Positions 1 to 3,997 of a stretch of 5,665 bases of DNA are shown here, piece after piece. Positions within the stretch are counted from its first letter, which is position 1, and each line of letters opens with the position of its first letter. The stretch is from Clostridiales bacterium. GTDB lineage: Bacteria; Bacillota; Clostridia; Saccharofermentanales; Saccharofermentanaceae. Where the stretch lies: positions 1 through 5,665 of the forward strand of contig JAGAFH010000041.1 in the NCBI GenBank assembly GCA_017612755.1. Direction: 5' to 3'. Made by a program: the position numbers and the translations under genes. Below the pieces are notes generated by a model that was given only the letters and a program-made list of their open reading frames with translations, had not been told where the DNA came from and did not search any database.

Positions 1-153
1 AAGCTGGATGTAAAGACAAGACTTTCTGAACTTGATATCACTGACAAAGACTTCACTAAGATGGCGAAGCGCGCAACAAGAAACGGCAAGGTGGGACACT
101 ATTATCCCCTTGGCGAAGAAGAGTTTATAACTGTGCTTAAACTGGCACTTTGA
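1..153 (+). CDS. 3' end of a probable iron-containing alcohol dehydrogenase (partial)
   Basis: Frame 1 is open from the first base and gives 50 residues before TGA at 151-153. The start and most of the gene lie left of the window. The tail contains MAKRATRNGKVGHYYPL and ends in FITVLKLAL. This resembles the C-terminus of group III metal-dependent (iron-containing) alcohol dehydrogenases of the butanol dehydrogenase/YqhD type, where a 'D..MA..A..NG..G...PL...E....L..AL' pattern closes the all-helical domain. Such enzymes use NAD(P)H to interconvert alcohols and aldehydes in the cytoplasm during fermentation. The metal-binding histidines and the Rossmann-like nucleotide site would lie upstream and cannot be checked. 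The stop is 23 bases before the next start, so the two genes probably share a transcript. The family call rests on a short tail recognised from memory. Confidence 0.6.
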   Translation, partial: KLDVKTRLSELDITDKDFTKMAKRATRNGKVGHYYPLGEEEFITVLKLAL

Positions 154-160
154 AATACGA

Positions 161-166
161 AAGGAG
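161..166 (+). promoter_or_regulatory. Ribosome binding site deciding the start of the CMD/AhpD-like gene
   Basis: AAGGAG lies 10 bases before the ATG at 177. A TTG in the same frame at 150 overlaps the previous stop and has no comparable upstream site, so the ATG at 177 is preferred. Confidence 0.8.
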
Positions 167-176
167 AAACATAAAA

Positions 177-731
177 ATGGCAAGGATCAAACTGGTAGAA
201 CAGAACGAAACAACAGGCGCAGAGAAGGAAAGATATGATGAGCTGGCAGGCAGAAATGCTGTCACCAACATGAAGAAAGGTCTTCTCAACGACGCAGCTA
301 CATACGACGCATACATGGGATGGTACACATCCTGGAACCGTCTTGTGGAAGTCATCGGCGAAAAGGATGCGATCCTTTATGCCCACGCCATCTCTACTAC
401 AAACTCATGCCAGCTCTGCTCGCTTTTCTTCATAAGTGACGTTAAGGGCTTAGGCCTTGATCCCAACAATCTCGTATATGATGAGAAAGAGCAGCTTCTT
501 GCTGATCTGGCCCGGTCCATCGTTAAGGATCCCACATCCGTATCTGATGAGATCTTCGAGAATTTAAGGAAGTTCTTTAACGATCAGGAGATCGTAGTCA
601 TCGTAGGATTTGCAGGTCAGATGATCGCAACTAATAACTTCAACTCAGTCCTTAAGATCAATGTTGACCAGAGGCTCCTGCCCATCATAAATGAGTTCAA
701 GCCCCAGACCTGGAGGCAGAACATAAAGTAA
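177..731 (+). CDS. Carboxymuconolactone decarboxylase / AhpD-like family protein
   Basis: This is a complete 184-residue protein with a good ribosome binding site and stop TAA at 729-731. It is predicted to be cytosolic and largely helical, with no signal peptide or membrane segment. The core YAHAISTTNSCQLCSLFF (residues 68-85) places a CxxC pair at C78 and C81 on a helix, as in AhpD-fold peroxidase-related proteins. The stretch around residues 130-160 (FFNDQEIVVIVGF...NNFNSVL) matches the usual second half of this family. AhpD reduces AhpC through E-x11-C-x2-C-x3-H. Here the Glu position is I66 and the His position is F85, so the classical proton relay is absent, although H70 sits eight residues before C78. 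A thiol-disulfide or redox role is plausible but a named reaction is not supported. It follows a probable alcohol dehydrogenase by 23 bases and is closed by a strong terminator. Confidence 0.8.
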   Translation: MARIKLVEQNETTGAEKERYDELAGRNAVTNMKKGLLNDAATYDAYMGWYTSWNRLVEVIGEKDAILYAHAISTTNSCQLCSLFFISDVKGLGLDPNNLVYDEKEQLLADLARSIVKDPTSVSDEIFENLRKFFNDQEIVVIVGFAGQMIATNNFNSVLKINVDQRLLPIINEFKPQTWRQNIK

Positions 732-748
732 ATCACTTCTTCCTACAA

Positions 749-778
749 GAAAGCCCCGCACAAAGCGGGGCTTTTTTT
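749..778 (+). terminator. Rho-independent terminator of the left-hand + strand operon
   Basis: A perfect 10-bp stem (750-759 with 765-774, core AGCCCCGC/GCGGGGCT) has a 5-base loop (ACAAA). The final bases of the stem run into a T tract ending at 778. It begins 18 bases after the stop at 731. Read on the minus strand the same stem is followed by a poorer tract (TCTTGT), so it may also help stop the converging operon, but less efficiently. Confidence 0.93.
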
Positions 779-793
779 GTTTCCGCACATTTT

Positions 794-818
794 CATCAAA
801 AAAAGGCATTTTTTGATG
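794..818. repeat. A/T-rich hairpin in the convergent intergenic region
   Basis: CATCAAAAAA (794-803) is the exact reverse complement of TTTTTTGATG (809-818), with a 5-base loop (AGGCA). The stem is 10 bp but AT-rich, so it is a weak structure. It lies between the + strand terminator and the larger palindrome and may be part of the same repeat block. No separate function is evident. Confidence 0.6.
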
Positions 819-827
819 CAGTTTGTG

Positions 828-934
828 TGAATCCGCACATTTTCCGCACAAAAAGTGATTTTTTGCGGAAAATTTTGCGCGGCGCAAAAACTTCCGCAAA
901 TTTTAGCAGTTTTTGCGGAAAATGTGCGGATTCA
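828..934. repeat. 107-bp nested palindromic element between convergent genes
   Basis: The outer arms 828-848 and 914-934 are perfect 21-bp reverse complements, beginning TGAATCCGCACATTTT. Inside them, TTTGCGGAA (862-870) pairs with TTCCGCAAA (892-900), and inside that TTTTGCG (873-879) pairs with CGCAAAA (883-889) around a 3-base loop. A competing fold is possible: 839-848 with 864-873, and 892-900 with 912-920. The right arm ends at 934, so the minus-strand phosphoesterase stop codon (932-934) is inside it. It could be a bidirectional transcription stop or mRNA 3' stabiliser, or a copy of a dispersed palindromic/MITE-like element. No target-site duplication was seen. The element contains no credible gene. 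Confidence 0.8.
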
Positions 935-1753
935 GATATTGAAGACTATCATCTCGGGATTATTGAAATATCTGGGGAGAGGTGTGGATTCCCTGGCAAG
1001 GCCTCTGGAAACTATCATCTGTGATCCATTTGAAATCTCATAGATCCCGTTCACATACTTGGGGAAGAGCCACTGGTCCGGTGCCAGTAATCCCCTGTTT
1101 AAGAAAGGTATCATGATCTGGCCCCCGTGGGCATGACCTGTAAGGATAAGATCAAAATCATACTCTTCATATTCCTCCACCTTCTCAGGCCTGTGGGATA
1201 AAAGGATCTTATAGTGTTCTTCTGTTGTGCCTTCCCAGGCCACCTCCAGCTGAGACTTCCAGGCGGCATCCGCCATATAGGTGGGATCATCCACACCACA
1301 GACATCTATAATCTTCCCGTTGACTTCAATGGCGGAACATTCCCCTCTTAAGACGGTGATGCCCAGACTGTCCACATAAGAACACATCTCATCTACCCGG
1401 CCGCTCCAGTATTCGTGGTTGCCGGTGACATAAAAACAGATATACTTTCCTGCGATCTGCTCAAGAAAGTCTTTTGTATTGTCATCAGGTATCTTGTCAT
1501 CAAAAATATCTCCCGACAGGAAGATGATATCAGGATCCTGTTTATCCACCATCTTCACCAGGGTCTTCATATCTTTGCCGTAATAGCAGGAATGAAGATC
1601 TGTTATAAGGACGCATCTGACATTTCCCTCAGGGACGATCTCAAGTTCTGTTGTCCCGGGGATCCAGGATATGATCCACCCGGCGACCAGTATAAATAAT
1701 ATGACGGCTAATATCTTTATCAGCCGTCTTTTGTTATCTTTATTATTCCTCAT
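932..1753 (-). CDS. Membrane-anchored calcineurin-like metallophosphoesterase (YkuE/YaeI-like)
   Basis: This complete 273-residue protein has a basic N-terminus (NKRRLIK) followed by one hydrophobic segment at residues 11-31. It is probably a signal anchor that puts the catalytic domain outside the membrane; the RRLIK stretch is a poor match to a Tat signal. All calcineurin-type metal motifs are visible in order: DLH (D52, H54), GDIFDD (D82, D85), GNHE (N112, H113), H187 in LSHRPE, and GHAHGGQ (H207, H209). The C-terminal VSRGLA...NNPEMIVFNI is typical of the YkuE/YaeI branch, which cleaves phosphomonoesters or diesters of cell-envelope compounds with Mn2+ or similar metals. The true substrate is unknown. 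The start overlaps the previous gene by 11 bases; an in-frame TAA at 1762-1760 rules out longer forms, and the weak AAGAAGAG beside the ATG suggests translational coupling. It is the last gene of the operon. Confidence 0.9.
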   Translation of the reverse strand: MRNNKDNKRRLIKILAVILFILVAGWIISWIPGTTELEIVPEGNVRCVLITDLHSCYYGKDMKTLVKMVDKQDPDIIFLSGDIFDDKIPDDNTKDFLEQIAGKYICFYVTGNHEYWSGRVDEMCSYVDSLGITVLRGECSAIEVNGKIIDVCGVDDPTYMADAAWKSQLEVAWEGTTEEHYKILLSHRPEKVEEYEEYDFDLILTGHAHGGQIMIPFLNRGLLAPDQWLFPKYVNGIYEISNGSQMIVSRGLARESTPLPRYFNNPEMIVFNI

Positions 1754-2279
1754 CTCTTCTTATGATCATCCCAAGAGGATCACCGGCATCATAGACTACA
1801 TATGCGGCGCCTCCGTGCTTTCTGACCTTCTTGACCAGAAGGGCCTCCTGTCCGATCCTGCCTCTCATAAGAGCTGAAGGGACTTTGTAAGCAAACTTCT
1901 GCTGCGGCTCTGACCAGACAGAAGCCTGGTTGTCACCGTCTTCGTTATTTCCGGTGATATCCACCACCACCACATCACAGACTTCGTAGTTGACTGAAGG
2001 CATTACAGTCCTTATAAGTCCCACTAAAAAAAAGATAAAGAAAGCCGCGAAGATCCCTATAAAGATAAGGGTAAAGGTGTCAGGCGTACGGGATAAGGTG
2101 CCCCTCATCTGAAAGAACATGAGTCCGAAGAATCCCACTACCAGGATGAACATGGGGATCGCTACAAACCTTTTGAGCTTATCTTTTTTCAGAAGGGACT
2201 CCAGTTCATCCTCTGTAGGATCCCGGAACTCGAATTCGGAGGGCCGTACCTTGTATTCTTTGTATTCTTTGAGATCCAT
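1743..2279 (-). CDS. Two-helix membrane protein of unknown function
   Basis: I do not recognise this 178-residue protein. Residues 1-36 are charged and soluble-looking (MDLKEYKEYK, then an acidic stretch TEDELESLLKKDKLK). Two hydrophobic helices follow at about 38-57 and 69-90, separated by a short polar loop (MRGTLSRTPDT). A soluble C-terminal part from about 96 to 178 is rich in beta-forming residues (YEVCDVVVVDITG, QEALLVKKVR, GGAAYVVYD) and probably forms a small barrel-like domain on the same side as the N-terminus. The ATG at 2279 is preferred because it sits one base after the stop of the GGDEF gene and has AAGGTGG nine bases upstream. An upstream ATG at 2348 would add 23 residues overlapping the GGDEF reading frame. 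Its gene order suggests an accessory role to the signalling proteins or to the downstream phosphoesterase. Confidence 0.8.
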   Translation of the reverse strand: MDLKEYKEYKVRPSEFEFRDPTEDELESLLKKDKLKRFVAIPMFILVVGFFGLMFFQMRGTLSRTPDTFTLIFIGIFAAFFIFFLVGLIRTVMPSVNYEVCDVVVVDITGNNEDGDNQASVWSEPQQKFAYKVPSALMRGRIGQEALLVKKVRKHGGAAYVVYDAGDPLGMIIRRDEE

Positions 2280-2280
2280 A

Positions 2281-3996
2281 TCAGTAGACCACCTTATTCC
2301 TTCCTGTCTCTTTTGCAGTATAGAGATGCTCGTCTGCGGCTGAAACATTTTCTTCGATGGACAGGGAAGGATCGAAACGTCTTACACCGAAGCTCAATGT
2401 ACATCTGATGGTGGTGCCGTCTGCATCGATATCGGAATTCATGAGAGTAGTCCTTACATACTCGGCCTTCTCCACGGCTTCCATAAGATCCGTATCCCTC
2501 ATGATCATGATGAACTCCTCACCGCCCCATCTGTAGGCGCAGTCATTCTCGCCGCAGGCGGAATTGATAAGGCCTGCCGTAAAGGCCAGCACATCATCAC
2601 CGGCATTATGGCCGTAGGTATCATTAACTCTCTTAAACTTGTCGATATCACAGATGAACAGGGAAAGAGGCTTATCCGTCTCACCCGTAAGGTACTTGTT
2701 GTACTTCTTGGAGAAGTCATAATAGAAGCCCATACGGTTCTTGAGCTTTGTGAGCTTGTCATGGTGGGACTCCTCAAGGAATGTCTCGGACTCCAGGGCG
2801 ATACCGCAGACAAGAGCGGCCAGGGAAAGCTTTCTGGCATCTTCCTTCTCGTCGAATCCCTGATCCCCATCCTTATTGATGAGCTGGAATGCTCCGATGA
2901 AGTCGCCGTTTATATCTGCTACGGGGAGCACCAGGATGGACTTGGTCACATATCCGGTCTTCTTATCCACTTCGGAATTAAAGTCGGGATCGTTATAGGG
3001 ATCGTTGGTGACCACTACCTTCTTAAGCCTTAAGGACTTTCCGACAAGTCCTGTGGTATCGGGGATAACGATCTTGTCTACTCCTGTGGCTGAAGTAGTC
3101 CAGAGGGTCTTATTCCTCTTATCCCACTTCCAGAAGCTGGCACGGTCGGCACCGACAATGGTCTTTCCCAGTTCCGTCAGATAACCGAACAGCAAAGCGT
3201 GGTCGTTGGTGTCCTTGGAACACATATCGGCATAGAGCCTGTCCGCTATATCATAGATCTCATTTAAAACGTCTGAATTATCCATCCTGTTCTCTCCTTC
3301 AGTTTCTGATACCAGAGGCGCAAGCAAAGCCCCGGTACTTTTCAATGTTTCCTCAATGACCTTCTCGTCATCCAGATGCATCAGATACACCCGGACTCCC
3401 TTATCCGTTAACCGCTTTATATCAGAGATTATATCATGACAATAAAGATGGACCGCCGTCTTAAATGCGGATACTTCCGTATAGAGATAAGATCCGGCCT
3501 CAAGTCTCCCTATAAAGGGTTCCAGTGTATTGGTATCTCCCGTATAGACCACTTTGTTCCCCCGGACAAGAAGCTCATATCCGAAACACTTTCCCGGGAG
3601 CTGGGGCGCATGGGTAGTGGGAACAGCTTCCACCAGCCAGGGTTTATCAAGTTCCTCCGCGCATACCAGGTCATACCACCTGTCCTCGCATCCTTCTATC
3701 TTCTCAAAGAAGAACTTAAGATCCTCCTTAAGTTCAGAAGAAGGGGCAACCACCGTCACCGGTACCTTAGTCACGAACCAGCCGTAATCGATCAGCATGG
3801 CAGTACCGCCCAGGTGATCCCCGTGGGTATGGGTCAGGAGCACATAGATCCTCTCATAGGAAGAAAGATCCATCTTCTTCAGCTTAAAAAATGCCGTCAT
3901 TGGGCAATCAAGAAGAACAAGATCAGATCCTTCAACAAAGAATGCGCAGTTATGCTCATCGGCAAATGCCGATCCTCTCCCAAGAAAACTAAGCAT
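2281..3996 (-). CDS. MBL-fold hydrolase–GAF–GGDEF fusion protein (probable diguanylate cyclase)
   Basis: This 571-residue three-domain protein has no membrane segment. Residues 1 to about 230 form a metallo-beta-lactamase-fold hydrolase with a complete ligand set: THTHGDH (H56, H58, D60, H61), H129, D154 in YTGDTN and H207. Residues about 244-405 form a GAF domain of the phosphodiesterase/cyclase type, with NDPYNDPDFN, DKKTGY and an NK...F...ED motif (N374, K375, F381, E385, D386) near the cyclic-nucleotide NKFDE signature. Residues about 412-571 form a GGDEF domain with active site RWGGEEF (491-495), D450, FKRVND (N458), YGHNAGDD and a C-terminal ADEHLYTAKETGRN. It should therefore make c-di-GMP from GTP. 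The inhibitory RxxD site is degenerate (GEND, 482-485). The start at 3996 is chosen for GGAGGAG seven bases upstream; a longer form from 4035 has no such support. It follows the cyclase gene by one base. The substrate of the MBL domain is unknown. Confidence 0.92.
   Translation of the reverse strand: MLSFLGRGSAFADEHNCAFFVEGSDLVLLDCPMTAFFKLKKMDLSSYERIYVLLTHTHGDHLGGTAMLIDYGWFVTKVPVTVVAPSSELKEDLKFFFEKIEGCEDRWYDLVCAEELDKPWLVEAVPTTHAPQLPGKCFGYELLVRGNKVVYTGDTNTLEPFIGRLEAGSYLYTEVSAFKTAVHLYCHDIISDIKRLTDKGVRVYLMHLDDEKVIEETLKSTGALLAPLVSETEGENRMDNSDVLNEIYDIADRLYADMCSKDTNDHALLFGYLTELGKTIVGADRASFWKWDKRNKTLWTTSATGVDKIVIPDTTGLVGKSLRLKKVVVTNDPYNDPDFNSEVDKKTGYVTKSILVLPVADINGDFIGAFQLINKDGDQGFDEKEDARKLSLAALVCGIALESETFLEESHHDKLTKLKNRMGFYYDFSKKYNKYLTGETDKPLSLFICDIDKFKRVNDTYGHNAGDDVLAFTAGLINSACGENDCAYRWGGEEFIMIMRDTDLMEAVEKAEYVRTTLMNSDIDADGTTIRCTLSFGVRRFDPSLSIEENVSAADEHLYTAKETGRNKVVY
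2289..2295 (-). promoter_or_regulatory. Ribosome binding site of the two-helix membrane protein gene
   Basis: AAGGTGG lies nine bases before the ATG at 2279, inside the last codons of the GGDEF gene. It decides for the short form over the upstream ATG at 2348. Confidence 0.65.
3283..3297 (-). promoter_or_regulatory. Possible internal ribosome binding site and start at the MBL/GAF linker
   Basis: On the minus strand, GGAGAG (3297 to 3292, within AAGGAGAG) lies six bases before an in-frame ATG (3285-3283, M238). This is the linker just after the MBL domain and just before the GAF domain. Initiation here would yield a 334-residue GAF-GGDEF protein. The spacing and strength match the real starts in this operon. 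Use of the site is inferred. Confidence 0.45.
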
Positions 3997-3997
3997 C

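Noticed and set aside
150..176. Upstream TTG start for the CMD/AhpD-like gene
   Set aside because: It overlaps the previous stop codon and lacks a site of its own, while AAGGAG is correctly spaced for the ATG at 177.
781..934. CRISPR array
   Set aside because: The repeated words are short, occur in both orientations with nested pairing, and there are no uniform repeat-spacer units or cas genes.
827..1043. Short open frames on the + strand, and 645-899 on the minus strand, across the repeat block
   Set aside because: Their translations are made of the palindromic repeat and the antisense of real genes, with no good start signals.
2608..3033. 141-codon open frame on the + strand
   Set aside because: Antisense to the GAF-GGDEF region, which carries intact catalytic motifs in the other frame.
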